From assembly GCF_017356035.1 (NCBI RefSeq), contig NZ_JAFIQX010000002.1:62001-126000 (forward strand): a stretch of DNA of 64,000 nt, in the 5' to 3' direction. This stretch comes from Longitalea luteola (lineage in GTDB: Bacteria > Bacteroidota > Bacteroidia > Chitinophagales > Chitinophagaceae). The translations under genes were made by a program, and so were the position numbers. Shown here piece after piece: positions 43,938 through 52,551 of the stretch. The notes under the pieces are model-generated. The model was not told the origin of the DNA and searched no databases. It worked only from the letters and a program-made list of their open reading frames with translations. Position 1 is the stretch's first letter; every line of letters starts with the position of its first letter.

Positions 43938-45113
43938 TTATTTATGGGCAATAGGATCGGCTGTTCCGTCAGGGTCATTTTTAGCATACCCTGAGGTTGT
44001 TATTGCCTTCCCTTTCAGTAACAACAGACCTGCTACGTGCGGAGCCGCCATGGAAGTGCCGGTTAAAAGGGCATATTTTCCATTGAGATAGGTAGAGGGA
44101 ATACGTACCCCGGGCGCCGCATAATCCACGACATCATTTCCGTAATTGGAAAAAGAAGCATAGTTATCAAGGCTGTCTACCGCGGTTACGGTGTAAATAT
44201 TCGGCGCATTTACCCTGCCAGGTGAAAAATCAATAGCCGGTTTGCTGTCATTACCGGAAGCGATGGCAAAGTAGATCCCTTTTGAAGCAGTGTTCTTAAC
44301 CTGCTGATCCAGTATGGCAGACACTTCATCTTCGCCGAGGCTCATATTTACCACATCGCCGGCTTTAGCATTTTCATTTATATAACCCAGGGCCTGAATA
44401 ATAGATCCCAGGGTGCCTTTACCATCTTTATCAAACACTCGTAAGGCTACCAGGCTGGCGCCAGAGGCCACACCCAGCGTACCAATCGAATTATTTTTGG
44501 CGCCAATGATGCCGGCCACATGGGTTCCATGTCCGTTTTCATCAGCTGCAGATGTTACACCACTGATAAACGACTTACTGCGCGTAGCGTCTGCATTCAG
44601 ATCGGGGTGGGTAAAGTCGATGCCCGAATCAATGATCCAGGCCGTTTTACCGGTTCCATCGCCATAACCAACGCGGTTTACATTCCAGGTAATCAACCTG
44701 GGTTCAACCACTTCAAAGCAGGAGCCATAGGCAATAATGCGATCCTGCTCAACCATACTTACCGTGGGGTCCTGTTTCAACCGTTGTACCTCTTCTGTGG
44801 TCAGGCGGGCAATGAATCCGCCTACAGAGCCGGTGAAAGTTCTTTGCAAAGCGGTGCTACTGATCCCCTTACCTTTCAAAAATGAACCGGTAAAAGTAGA
44901 TGCCCGAGCAGCGGTAGTCAGGCCGGCAGTGGCTGTGGTCCTATACGCTACAATGTATTGGTCGGCAATAAGCCTTCCATTATCGGTGCTTTGTTGCACC
45001 ACACAATTATTTATCGTTGATGATGGATCGTCTGCAGTAACGTCAACATTTTTACGGCAGGCGGCAAATAACACTAAGCCGGTGATCGCTGAACTGATGA
45101 TTTTTCTTCGCAT
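43938..45113 (-). CDS. Subtilisin-like (S8) lipoprotein peptidase
   Basis: A 391-residue lipoprotein (lipobox VLFAAC) with an I9-type propeptide (about 50-125: ADQYIVAYRTT...VSMVEQDRI). The S8 triad is D162 (WIIDSGIDFTHPDL), H195 (NGHGTHVAGIIGA) and S354 (TGTSMAAPHVAG), with N288 (ASGND) as oxyanion residue. It is expected on the cell surface or in the periplasm and is activated by propeptide removal. The gene stands alone. Confidence 0.93.
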   Translation of the reverse strand: MRRKIISSAITGLVLFAACRKNVDVTADDPSSTINNCVVQQSTDNGRLIADQYIVAYRTTATAGLTTAARASTFTGSFLKGKGISSTALQRTFTGSVGGFIARLTTEEVQRLKQDPTVSMVEQDRIIAYGSCFEVVEPRLITWNVNRVGYGDGTGKTAWIIDSGIDFTHPDLNADATRSKSFISGVTSAADENGHGTHVAGIIGAKNNSIGTLGVASGASLVALRVFDKDGKGTLGSIIQALGYINENAKAGDVVNMSLGEDEVSAILDQQVKNTASKGIYFAIASGNDSKPAIDFSPGRVNAPNIYTVTAVDSLDNYASFSNYGNDVVDYAAPGVRIPSTYLNGKYALLTGTSMAAPHVAGLLLLKGKAITTSGYAKNDPDGTADPIAHK

Positions 45114-45323
45114 TTAATGGGCCTCCAAACTACATTAACGAATTTCAATAATATTTGGCTGGGTACAACCGGTTGCTTTAACAACCTTTTATAAATTTTT
45201 CAAATCGGTTTCTAACGGCAAATAGCGAACCAATTACATTTAAAAAACCCGATTCAGTGGGGGTTGCAGCAGAAAAAGGGTGTTAAAAAGCCGTAACTAA
45301 GGGTTTGCAACTATCGCGGCTCA

Positions 45324-46559
45324 TTAATTTTCTATAGCGTGGTCAATAGGAATGGGTTCACCTTTCCAGGCCTTTTTGGCAGTCCAGTCAGCATCGTCAT
45401 TTAGCCAGAAGGGGTCTGTTGACGGCAGGCCGAGCACAAGAAATACCTGCGAACACAAATACAGGCTGCCGGTTGAAATATATCCTTCGCCTACCCCCGG
45501 CTGATGACCAACCAGCCCTATTTGTAACCAGCCGTTTTTATCGAATGTGCCGGGCGCCTCCATTTGCTTTTTCACCACTTCATACAAAGCACATCGCACT
45601 TGCTGCGGCAGTATGTCCTTTGGCAGTTGGCGCATAAGCGCCACCTTGGCTAAATGCTGAAAAGCACCGAAACGGTAAGCCAGCGAACGGCCGATAGGCG
45701 GGTAGGTTCCTTCAGGAGAGATAAAACGTTCCTGCACCGCGGCGTACCGGCGGGCACGTTCTAATTCCAGCTCATAGATCTTCTGCTCCTTTTGACCACT
45801 GTTTATCAACGTTTGCAACACTTCGAGGAACATGGGTTGAATGACGAAGCTGTTATAATAATCCCAATGAAAATGAGCGCCATCGCCATAGGCGCCATCG
45901 CCTTTGTACCATTGTAAATGTTGCTGTATCGCATACTCGATGCGCATCTTATCACAGCTTCCTTCAAATTGTAACAGGGCAGCTTCTACCATAGCACTGA
46001 AAAAAAGCCAGTTGCTGTGCCCCGGCGTGATCACCCGTGTCGATCTGAGGGCTTCCAGTACATTTTTTCTTGTTTTGACATCGAGCTTGCCCCATAACTG
46101 GTTGGGTGCGCGCAACAACGCCTGCGACAAAAACGCCGCATCTACCAGAGCCTGCCCGCCTTTATTAAAATTCATGTAATCGGGCGCTGATGGATCAGTG
46201 GCGTTGCGAATGCCTATTACCGAAAGGTCGATATATTTTTTACGGAGTTTTCCTTCTGCAGTGCTGTCTGGGCCCAGCTCCAACCAGGGCGCCATACCTG
46301 CAAGCAAACGGCCGAAAGCCTCGAGATAGGTATAATTCTTCCGGTCATTGGTCTTTGCTTCAACCGGCATTTTCTGTTTCAATTCATTTTTGCTGAGCGC
46401 GGTTAAGACCGGATCGGCGATTCGTACCAGGGCGTTTACAAAGTAGTTACGGTGTACTTTACCGTTTGAGGAAACCTGATCCGTTTGTGCATGCAGACAA
46501 AATGGCAATAACAATAACCCAATATACAGGTGGTTCGGAACTTTTTTCAAATGGTTCAT
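45324..46559 (-). CDS. Secreted DUF2264 protein
   Basis: A 411-residue protein with a signal peptide (LYIGLLLLPFCLHAQ) and a DUF2264 alpha/alpha-barrel-like domain (YTYLEAFGRLLAGMAPWLEL, GPDSTAEGKL, HSNWLFFSAMVEAALLQF, YGDGAHFHWDYYNSFVIQPM). DUF2264 proteins are thought to be carbohydrate-active by fold and context, possibly lyase- or glucuronyl hydrolase-like. I start at ATG 46559; the start at 46643 would precede the signal peptide by 28 residues. No carbohydrate locus surrounds it here. Confidence 0.88.
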   Translation of the reverse strand: MNHLKKVPNHLYIGLLLLPFCLHAQTDQVSSNGKVHRNYFVNALVRIADPVLTALSKNELKQKMPVEAKTNDRKNYTYLEAFGRLLAGMAPWLELGPDSTAEGKLRKKYIDLSVIGIRNATDPSAPDYMNFNKGGQALVDAAFLSQALLRAPNQLWGKLDVKTRKNVLEALRSTRVITPGHSNWLFFSAMVEAALLQFEGSCDKMRIEYAIQQHLQWYKGDGAYGDGAHFHWDYYNSFVIQPMFLEVLQTLINSGQKEQKIYELELERARRYAAVQERFISPEGTYPPIGRSLAYRFGAFQHLAKVALMRQLPKDILPQQVRCALYEVVKKQMEAPGTFDKNGWLQIGLVGHQPGVGEGYISTGSLYLCSQVFLVLGLPSTDPFWLNDDADWTAKKAWKGEPIPIDHAIEN

Positions 46560-46831
46560 GATGGTTGTTTTAACCCGCGGCAGTTTGGCAATCGTTGCCC
46601 GGCACAAATATCGCAAACGGGAAGATACATGTTTCAGGAACAATTCTTTTTTAATCCGTAGATTTCCTGTTGCAATTACTAATTCAACAGAAATATTTCA
46701 TGTAACTGTTTGTAAGCGCACCATCAAGCGCATGTATTGTAGAAATCAGTATACTTTAGTTCAAATTAAAATTTTTTCACAAGGGAAAATACCCGTGAAA
46801 ATTGGTATTTTTATTATTATTTTTCAACCTC

Positions 46832-47242
46832 ATGGACAAACCTACAACCCTCTTTATTATTGATGATGATGAAGACGATCAGCTATTTATCAACGAAGCC
46901 ATGAAGGATCTGAATATTCCGTTTACATGTTTTTATGCCAACAATGGTGAAGCGGCGTTGAAACAATTAAAAGATGAAACCATTCCCCTGCCCGATTTTA
47001 TTTTCCTCGATCTGAATATGCCTAAATTAAATGGCAAGGATTGTCTTGTTGAAATAAAAAAACTGCCCAGGTATTCAGCCGTTCCGCTGATCATTTACAC
47101 TACCAGTTCCAGCCACAAAGACAGGCAGGAAATCATGAAACTGGGAGCACATTATTTTCTTACCAAACCAACACGCATCAGTGAATTGTGCAATTGCCTG
47201 ATCAATGTATTTTCCATGGACTGGAAAAAGGTAGCAGGCTAA
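46832..47242 (+). CDS. Single-domain response regulator (CheY-like)
   Basis: A 136-residue receiver domain without output domain. Acid pocket D11-D13 (FIIDDDEDDQLF), phospho-acceptor D60 (IFLDLNMPKLNG), T90/T91 (YTTSS) and K112 (FLTKPT) are all in place. I start at ATG 46832 (MDKPTTLF), because upstream codons are not conserved. No kinase lies next to it; it may serve a phosphorelay, chemotaxis-like or gliding pathway. Confidence 0.93.
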   Translation: MDKPTTLFIIDDDEDDQLFINEAMKDLNIPFTCFYANNGEAALKQLKDETIPLPDFIFLDLNMPKLNGKDCLVEIKKLPRYSAVPLIIYTTSSSHKDRQEIMKLGAHYFLTKPTRISELCNCLINVFSMDWKKVAG

Positions 47243-47250
47243 GGTGCAAC

Positions 47251-49857
47251 TCATCGTATCAGTACCAGGGTGCCGCGTTGTACATACGGAGCACCGGTAT
47301 AATCAACGGCTTTTACCATCCATACATAGGCACCCGAAGGTTGCAATTTGCCGGCAATTGTTCCATCCCAGCCATGCTCATTGGTGGTTGTTCTGAACAC
47401 CAGCTGTCCCCAGCGGTTAAAGATCTGGAAGAAATCTATGCGTGCCATACCTACTGCGATCGGCCGCAACAGATCATTCTTTCCATCTCTGTTAGGCGTA
47501 AATGCATTGGGTACAAAAACCGTTGGCATCGTCTGGAACACTTTTACTTTCACAAAAGCAGAATCTACACAACCCGCCTCATTATACACCAGCACTTTGT
47601 ACTGTATGCCGGTTGAAGGCGTGTTGTATGTTGCGGAGGGGCCGGCAATTTGTGGGCTCGATAGATTGGTGGCGGGCATCCATTGGTACCTGGTGCCACC
47701 TGTCGCCTGCAATTGCAGGAGTTGTCCAACAACCACCGCCGTGTCTTTTCCTGCAAAAGCGTTTATATCGGGCAACACATTTACCATTACCGTATCGTAC
47801 CCCGGTTTGGGACAACCCTTATTATCATACGCTGATAAAATATAAGCGGTAGAACTATCCGGCCTGGCCACCGGATCGAGTATATTCAAATTACTCAATG
47901 TTGATGCCGGCAGCCAGGCAAATGAATTGGCTTCTGTGCTGGCCTTCAACCGGGCCGGGGTCGCAAAACAGATGGTTGTATCAGCACCGGCATCCGCCTG
48001 GGGGTAAGGCACAGTTGTTACCAGTACCTGTCCCCTGCTGGTGCAACTGCCAATGCTGGCCGTTACCAGGTAGTTTGTAGTGAAGGAGGTGACCACGTCT
48101 GGGTTTTGCATTGTTGCATTCATCGCCTGGTTAACGGGCGTCCAGTTATATTTTAAACCATCCGACTGCACATGCAGGCGTATAGTATCGTTCTGGCAGA
48201 TGGTTGTATCGTCCATCACCTGCAGGGTAACATGATCAACCACCCGCACTTTCACCGAATCGTGATTGAGGCAACCATTATCATCGAGCTGAACCGTATA
48301 GGTAGTAGTTGTGCCTGGTGCAACTGTTGGGGTGGCGGTATTTCCGTTTACCATGGCATTTCCAGGTTTCCAGCTGAAGTGACCATTGCCGTTGGCCTGC
48401 AGTTGAACCGCATCCGGCGTACAAATCAGTGTGTCGCGAAACGCCAGTGACAGCGGCGGCTTGTCAAGAATATTTATGTTTTTAAAGGTGGTATCGCGGC
48501 AGCCTTTGGTATTGGTGGCTATCAGCCGCACGCTTTTAGAACCCATGGACTGATAGGTGTATGTAGGAGAAGGCAGCTGGGAGTTATCGTTGCCCGTACC
48601 ATCGCCAAACTGCCAATCCCAGCTATCAACCACGCCATAAGCCGATACGGATGCATCCAGGAACTGCGTAGGCTTTTTAAAGCAAATGCCATTTATCGTA
48701 AAATCCGGTTTAAATCCGGGGTATACGTAAGCCACCGACACCATTGAATCGGAGCATTGCTGGTTACGGTTGATCACAAGTTTCACCGTGTAGGTTCCGG
48801 TGTCGGGAAAGGTAAAACTGGTTACAGCATTGCCCGAGCTGAAGACCGGCGTGCCACTGTTATCGATCAGCTCCCAGGTAGTGGAAGTAATGAGCGGACT
48901 GGTGCTCATATTTGTCAGTGAAATTGTTTTTGAATCATCGCACAACATATACTCGGGCGGCATACTGGCCGATGCAATAGTACAGGCAGTTATTCGAATT
49001 TGCAGGTCTTTGCGCTGCGTGGCAATAACGATCCCGTTCCTGATCTCTTCCACCTGCACCGTAACCACATAAATACCGTCGCCGGGCGCAATGCCTGTAA
49101 TTAAACCGGTAGTTGTATTGATCTTTACATTACTGCCCAATGGTGCATCTGACCCATAGGATGATCCATAAGGCACCGATGCATAAGGCGGCGGTGTAGG
49201 CGGAAAATTTGTGCCGCCGCCGCCAGAGCCGCCTATAAAAGCATTAGCGAATGAATACCGCAACTGGTCGCCATCTTTATCTTCTGCTGCAAAACTGTAG
49301 GAAAAAGCGTTATTGGCGCAGATGACCACCATATCATCACTGTTGAACCGGGCACTGTGGTTCTGCGCTCCTGATGAAATTGCACCGGTGCCCGGAATTT
49401 CGCCGGTATAGGTAGCGCCGATATTTCCGTAACCGGGCCTTAGGTTATTGATGCCCTGCACCCTGTAAACCACCTGAATGGCTATGATATAGCCTTCTTG
49501 CGACGGTGGCAGCGTGAGGGTAAAATTGTAGATGCCTATATTGTAACAAACGCGTGGCGGGTTGGTGATGCACGGACCCGGATTGCTTAATAACAACTCA
49601 TCCTGTCGCGCCATGGGCACAGAAATATCAATGATGTGCTTTCCGGTACTGCGGTTAAAAACACCAAAAAAGGCCGGGTTGGGCAGCCGCCGGTTACTAT
49701 AGCAATCCATGAATAATTTAGCGGTAACCTGGTAAACATACTGACCATTATTGATGCCGGTAAAAACATAACTCATTTCACCGCCGGTGATATGATCGCC
49801 ACGGGCGGTAAAGATCAGCAACAGCAAAAGCAACCAGCCAATAACAATCTTCTTCAT
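47251..49857 (-). CDS. Large T9SS-exported PKD/gliding-motility C-terminal protein
   Basis: An 868-residue exported protein. Signal peptide (IVIGWLLLLLLIFTARG) precedes DHITGGEMSYVFTG, the common N-terminus of these Bacteroidota surface proteins; then several PKD/Ig-like modules with conserved Cys (for example WDWQFGDGTGND, TPTYTYQSMGSKSV), and a C-terminal type B sorting domain (FVPNAFTPNRDGKNDLLRPI, FFQIFNRWGQLVF, WDGTIAGKLQPSGAYVWMVK). The C-terminal domain directs secretion through the type IX system. Adhesin or gliding role is inferred. Confidence 0.92.
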   Translation of the reverse strand: MKKIVIGWLLLLLLIFTARGDHITGGEMSYVFTGINNGQYVYQVTAKLFMDCYSNRRLPNPAFFGVFNRSTGKHIIDISVPMARQDELLLSNPGPCITNPPRVCYNIGIYNFTLTLPPSQEGYIIAIQVVYRVQGINNLRPGYGNIGATYTGEIPGTGAISSGAQNHSARFNSDDMVVICANNAFSYSFAAEDKDGDQLRYSFANAFIGGSGGGGTNFPPTPPPYASVPYGSSYGSDAPLGSNVKINTTTGLITGIAPGDGIYVVTVQVEEIRNGIVIATQRKDLQIRITACTIASASMPPEYMLCDDSKTISLTNMSTSPLITSTTWELIDNSGTPVFSSGNAVTSFTFPDTGTYTVKLVINRNQQCSDSMVSVAYVYPGFKPDFTINGICFKKPTQFLDASVSAYGVVDSWDWQFGDGTGNDNSQLPSPTYTYQSMGSKSVRLIATNTKGCRDTTFKNINILDKPPLSLAFRDTLICTPDAVQLQANGNGHFSWKPGNAMVNGNTATPTVAPGTTTTYTVQLDDNGCLNHDSVKVRVVDHVTLQVMDDTTICQNDTIRLHVQSDGLKYNWTPVNQAMNATMQNPDVVTSFTTNYLVTASIGSCTSRGQVLVTTVPYPQADAGADTTICFATPARLKASTEANSFAWLPASTLSNLNILDPVARPDSSTAYILSAYDNKGCPKPGYDTVMVNVLPDINAFAGKDTAVVVGQLLQLQATGGTRYQWMPATNLSSPQIAGPSATYNTPSTGIQYKVLVYNEAGCVDSAFVKVKVFQTMPTVFVPNAFTPNRDGKNDLLRPIAVGMARIDFFQIFNRWGQLVFRTTTNEHGWDGTIAGKLQPSGAYVWMVKAVDYTGAPYVQRGTLVLIR

Positions 49858-50147
49858 GCTTTTGGCAAAAAGTAGTTAGAATATATTGCAGTAAAGGGTA
49901 GTTGATCGCAGATGGGTAGTAATGGAATAAGTCTGAAAACCCCGAATCATCGCCTTATTCAATTTACGATTTTTTAAGAAGAATATCTGAAGGAAAATGC
50001 GATGAAATTCAAAATGCATTTAGGGGAGAAAATTAACCAAAAACGCCCTTCTTCGTCCGTTGCTTTCACCACCGCTCAGCGCTATCACCCCAAACAAAAA
50101 TGACTGTAATAAATTATTAGTTTACAATCAGTTGACAATTAAAAATT

Positions 50148-50483
50148 ATGTATAGTTCCAATACGGTCATACAGAAACCCACTCTGGAAAGATTATTGTG
50201 CAACTTTGTATTGGGACAAAACGTGCTGAACATGGAAACAGATTTCTCAACTACTATTTTATGTACAGACGGCCAGAAACGGGAGTTCCATTTTGCCCGT
50301 ATTAACTCCGTAGCCATTTACTTTCACATTTCCGTTATTGATAACAGCGGCCGGCTGATCACGGCAACGCTTGCCCGTGATGCAAACGGTCATTGGAAAT
50401 TACACGAACCGGAACTACCCGGCTGGTTTATCACCGCAGAACCCGAACTGGGCAACGAGGTTGAACATAAGGCAGGCCGATAA
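50148..50483 (+). CDS. Hypothetical protein, 111 residues
   Basis: A small soluble protein without signal peptide or membrane segment (VIQKPTLERLLCNFVLGQNV, REFHFARINSVAIYFHISVI, LITATLARDANGHWKLHEPE). It has a plausible mixed alpha/beta pattern but no family I recognise. It is followed by a hairpin terminator belonging to the opposite-strand small gene. Confidence 0.6.
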   Translation: MYSSNTVIQKPTLERLLCNFVLGQNVLNMETDFSTTILCTDGQKREFHFARINSVAIYFHISVIDNSGRLITATLARDANGHWKLHEPELPGWFITAEPELGNEVEHKAGR

Positions 50484-50513
50484 AAAAAAGGAACCGGTTA
50501 AACAACCAGTTCC
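50482..50513 (-). terminator. Terminator of the 58-residue membrane protein gene
   Basis: GGAACTGGTT/AACCGGTTCC stem read on the minus strand, followed by T8 (complement of the A run at 50482-50489). Confidence 0.75.
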
Positions 50514-50550
50514 GGGAACCCTTATGTTATGACTGAAAGAAGCTTATAAT

Positions 50551-50727
50551 TTATTTCAATACCACTTTCTTACTGGCCAGTACATACACCCATAATGCAG
50601 CGGATAAATAACTGGTCAATACTAACAGTGCTGAAAAAGCATAATGCCCATGTTTGAATAAAGAAACGCTAACTAAACTGGCAATAACTATCAGTACAAT
50701 GATAGTGAGGGTAAAGAACGTTTTCAT
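50551..50727 (-). CDS. Small two-helix membrane protein, 58 residues
   Basis: An open frame from ATG 50727 to TAA 50551 (MKTFFTLTIIVLIVIASLVS at the N-terminus, ending VYVLASKKVVLK). Two membrane helices separated by FKHGHY. The frame is intact, begins with ATG, ends at a strong terminator and fills the gap between neighbours, so it is probably real. Function unknown; the layout is like small membrane regulators or holin-size proteins. Confidence 0.65.
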   Translation of the reverse strand: MKTFFTLTIIVLIVIASLVSVSLFKHGHYAFSALLVLTSYLSAALWVYVLASKKVVLK

Positions 50728-50912
50728 ATAAAATGTTTTTGAGGTTATTACTTGTTTTTTCTTGTTTAAAGCGGATGGCTTTATGTAGTAATAGAAGGTG
50801 CAAAAGCGGGGAAGTTTATTAATGAAATGCTAAGAAGAAAGGTGTATCTACAGAGCTTAAGCGGAAGAAGAAGGGTATTAGTAATTCGTTAACAGATCAC
50901 CTTTAAACGCTC

Positions 50913-50961
50913 AAGGCAGAAGGCTCAAGGCTGAAGGCAAAAGGCTAAAGGCTGAAGGCAG
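50913..50961 (+). repeat. 7-bp tandem array, GGCnnAA family
   Basis: Seven units in strict 7-bp register: AAGGCAG, AAGGCTC, AAGGCTG, AAGGCAA, AAGGCTA, AAGGCTG, AAGGCAG. The same unit family is found in reverse at 61266-61404. Confidence 0.8.
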
Positions 50962-50992
50962 GGCCGAAACGCAATTCGCGTGCAAATAAAAA

Positions 50993-51012
50993 AACCTGCC
51001 GGCCGGCAGGTT
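50993..51012. repeat. Perfect 20-bp palindrome
   Basis: AACCTGCCGG followed by its exact reverse complement; same ACCTGCC..GGCAGGT core as 20060 and 24895, and with A-rich upstream sequence it could also act as a minus-strand terminator for the thioesterase transcript. Confidence 0.7.
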
Positions 51013-51063
51013 GATGTAATACTCTCGCAGGCGACCTTATTAACAAAATTATTAACTGTATTT

Positions 51064-51168
51064 GCGTTAGGCGCTGCCCGTTGCGCGTTAAGCGTTAGGC
51101 GTTGCGCGTTAGGCGTTGCGCGTTAGGCGTTGCGCGTTAGGCGTTGCGCGTTAGGCGTTCATCGTTAA
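51064..51168 (-). repeat. 7-bp tandem array, GCGTTRS family, running into a gene
   Basis: About fifteen units alternating GCGTTAG and GCGTTGC with few variants (GCGCTGC, CCGTTGC, GCGTTAA, GCGTTCA, TCGTTAA). The last units encode the final codons (M-N-A-stop) of the thioesterase gene that ends at 51151. Confidence 0.85.
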
Positions 51169-51621
51169 GCCTTTTATTCTTTCGGTTAAACCTGCTGGTA
51201 TATCAATATCGGTTACCTTGATGGTTGCCGCAAAATCCATAAAAGCAGCAGGGTGCTCTTTTCTCCGGCCGGTTTTAACATCTATACTGGTGAAGTTCGT
51301 CCACATAATGGCCTTCAGGGTGGTTTGCTTTTCGTCGAACATTAACATTTCTACCAGCACATGCGATTCGCCGAGCTCAATGAGGCGCGATTCAATACAA
51401 ACGATCTCATTATAAAATGCAGGTCGCAGGTATTGTATATCGTGGCGGCGCACTACCCAGGCAATACCCTGTTTATGATATTCAGCTAATGTGATCTGGT
51501 ATGCCTGCTTCAAATGATCTTCCCGGGCATTCAGCATGTAGTCAATATACCGGGCATTATTCAAATGCCCCATAGGATCACAGTCATTAAACCGTATGGT
51601 ATAAAATGTTTTTGGTTGCAT
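51151..51621 (-). CDS. Hotdog acyl-CoA thioesterase (4HBT-like)
   Basis: A 156-residue thioesterase of the YbgC/FadM-like group: FYTIRFNDCDPMGHLNNARY contains the D-P-M-G-H catalytic motif, with WVVRRHDIQYLRPAFYNEIV and IELGESHVLVEM typical of the fold. It hydrolyses acyl-CoA in the cytoplasm. It lies 25 bp after the TetR gene and is probably co-transcribed with it. Its C-terminus (after ERIKGLT) is encoded within a 7-bp tandem array. Confidence 0.85.
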   Translation of the reverse strand: MQPKTFYTIRFNDCDPMGHLNNARYIDYMLNAREDHLKQAYQITLAEYHKQGIAWVVRRHDIQYLRPAFYNEIVCIESRLIELGESHVLVEMLMFDEKQTTLKAIMWTNFTSIDVKTGRRKEHPAAFMDFAATIKVTDIDIPAGLTERIKGLTMNA

Positions 51622-51646
51622 AGTATTTTATTATTGAGCGTAATTA

Positions 51647-52246
51647 TTAGGATTGGTCCATGTATTCAGTTTCCACCCGGGTCTTCAAATTATCCAGTAA
51701 CCTGTTCAATACCGTTACATCATCGAGCACTTTGGCCATCATGATGCCGCCTTCTATTTGCGCAAAAATGAGCTCTGCCTCTTTCTTTACATTCAGGTCG
51801 CTCCTGAACGATCCTTCCTGGATGCCTTTTTTAATGATATGTTGCAGCGATCCCAGCATTTCCTGTAATGCCTGGCGTGCTTTTTTCTTTAAGAACGGAT
51901 ATGCATCATCGGCATCTACAGCTGTATTCATGAGCGGACATCCGCCATCGATAGGTGCCGACACCGTATAATTTTTATAATACTGAAAAACGGTGAGCAG
52001 TTTTTCCACACCGGTCTTTTTGGCCCGCACCTTCTGACCGATATCTTCTTTGAGCTGGTTATAAGAGTATTCAAATGCCAGGGCCGCTATTTCATCCTTG
52101 CTTTCAAAATTACCATACAGGCCGCCCTTTGCCAGGCCGGTTGCTTTCATTATATCACTCATGGAAGTACCGGCATATCCCTTCTTATTGAAAAGGGGCG
52201 CCGCTTTCGCAATTATGAACTCTTTGGTTTTGTCTGCTTTTGTCAC
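51647..52246 (-). CDS. TetR family transcriptional regulator
   Basis: A 199-residue TetR repressor with an N-terminal helix-turn-helix (KEFIIAKAAPLFNKKGYAGT, then SMSDIMKATGLAKGGLYGNF) and a helical ligand domain ending LLDNLKTRVETEYMDQS. I start at GTG 52246: the longer frame back to 52357 crosses a complete promoter and operator and encodes no conserved residues. The predicted transcription start falls at or next to this GTG, so the mRNA may be leaderless. It probably controls itself, the thioesterase and possibly the divergent MATE gene. Confidence 0.88.
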   Translation of the reverse strand: MTKADKTKEFIIAKAAPLFNKKGYAGTSMSDIMKATGLAKGGLYGNFESKDEIAALAFEYSYNQLKEDIGQKVRAKKTGVEKLLTVFQYYKNYTVSAPIDGGCPLMNTAVDADDAYPFLKKKARQALQEMLGSLQHIIKKGIQEGSFRSDLNVKKEAELIFAQIEGGIMMAKVLDDVTVLNRLLDNLKTRVETEYMDQS

Positions 52247-52250
52247 GCTG

Positions 52251-52282
52251 CAAAAATAAACCGATCGGTCTAATTTACAAAA
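52251..52282 (-). promoter_or_regulatory. Promoter of the TetR-thioesterase unit
   Basis: On the minus strand TTTTG (52282-52278), a 19-nt spacer and TATTTTTG (52258-52251) match the Bacteroidota consensus fully. The start codon is 5 nt further on. Confidence 0.65.
52257..52272. promoter_or_regulatory. TetR operator inside the tetR promoter
   Basis: TAAACCGATCGGTCTA, containing the perfect palindrome ACCGATCGGT, is of the classic TetR-family operator type (compare TAGACCGnCCGGTCTA-like sites). It fills the promoter spacer, so bound repressor would block the polymerase. Confidence 0.7.
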
Positions 52283-52367
52283 GAATAATGCATTGCCTTT
52301 TTCGGCCGTGGAAAATCCCTTTTCGTCGTTCAGAATCAATGGCTCATTCTTTTGCAAACAAAAAAAA

Positions 52368-52398
52368 TTTTGGGTGTTGCGGGCATTGTCTACCTTTG
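52368..52398 (+). promoter_or_regulatory. Promoter of the MATE exporter gene
   Basis: TTTTG (52368-52372), 18-nt spacer, TACCTTTG (52391-52398). Leader of about 150 nt to the ATG at 52552. Confidence 0.6.
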
Positions 52399-52551
52399 CT
52401 GCTCTTCAATTATCAGCATATGAAACTTTAAGTTCACGTTCGCTGCAGCATCAGGCATGTTTCACGAACACCTAACTCCCCAATAACATTTTTGTTAGCG
52501 CTTGCTGCGCACCCAATATTATTATTGTCTTATCAGTTAAACAGGATCTGT

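Larger units (their letters stand above)
50728..51150. other. Repeat-rich intergenic region
   Basis: 423 bp downstream of the thioesterase gene. It holds a 7-bp array (50913-50961), a 20-bp palindrome (50993-51012) and most of a second 7-bp array (51064 onward). No further gene. Confidence 0.6.

Noticed and set aside
47348-47845. 165-codon + strand frame inside the T9SS adhesin
   Set aside because: Antisense shadow of a gene with clear PKD and sorting domains.
50993-51012. Attachment site or recombination target
   Set aside because: A perfect palindrome alone is not evidence; no integrase or mobile gene is nearby.
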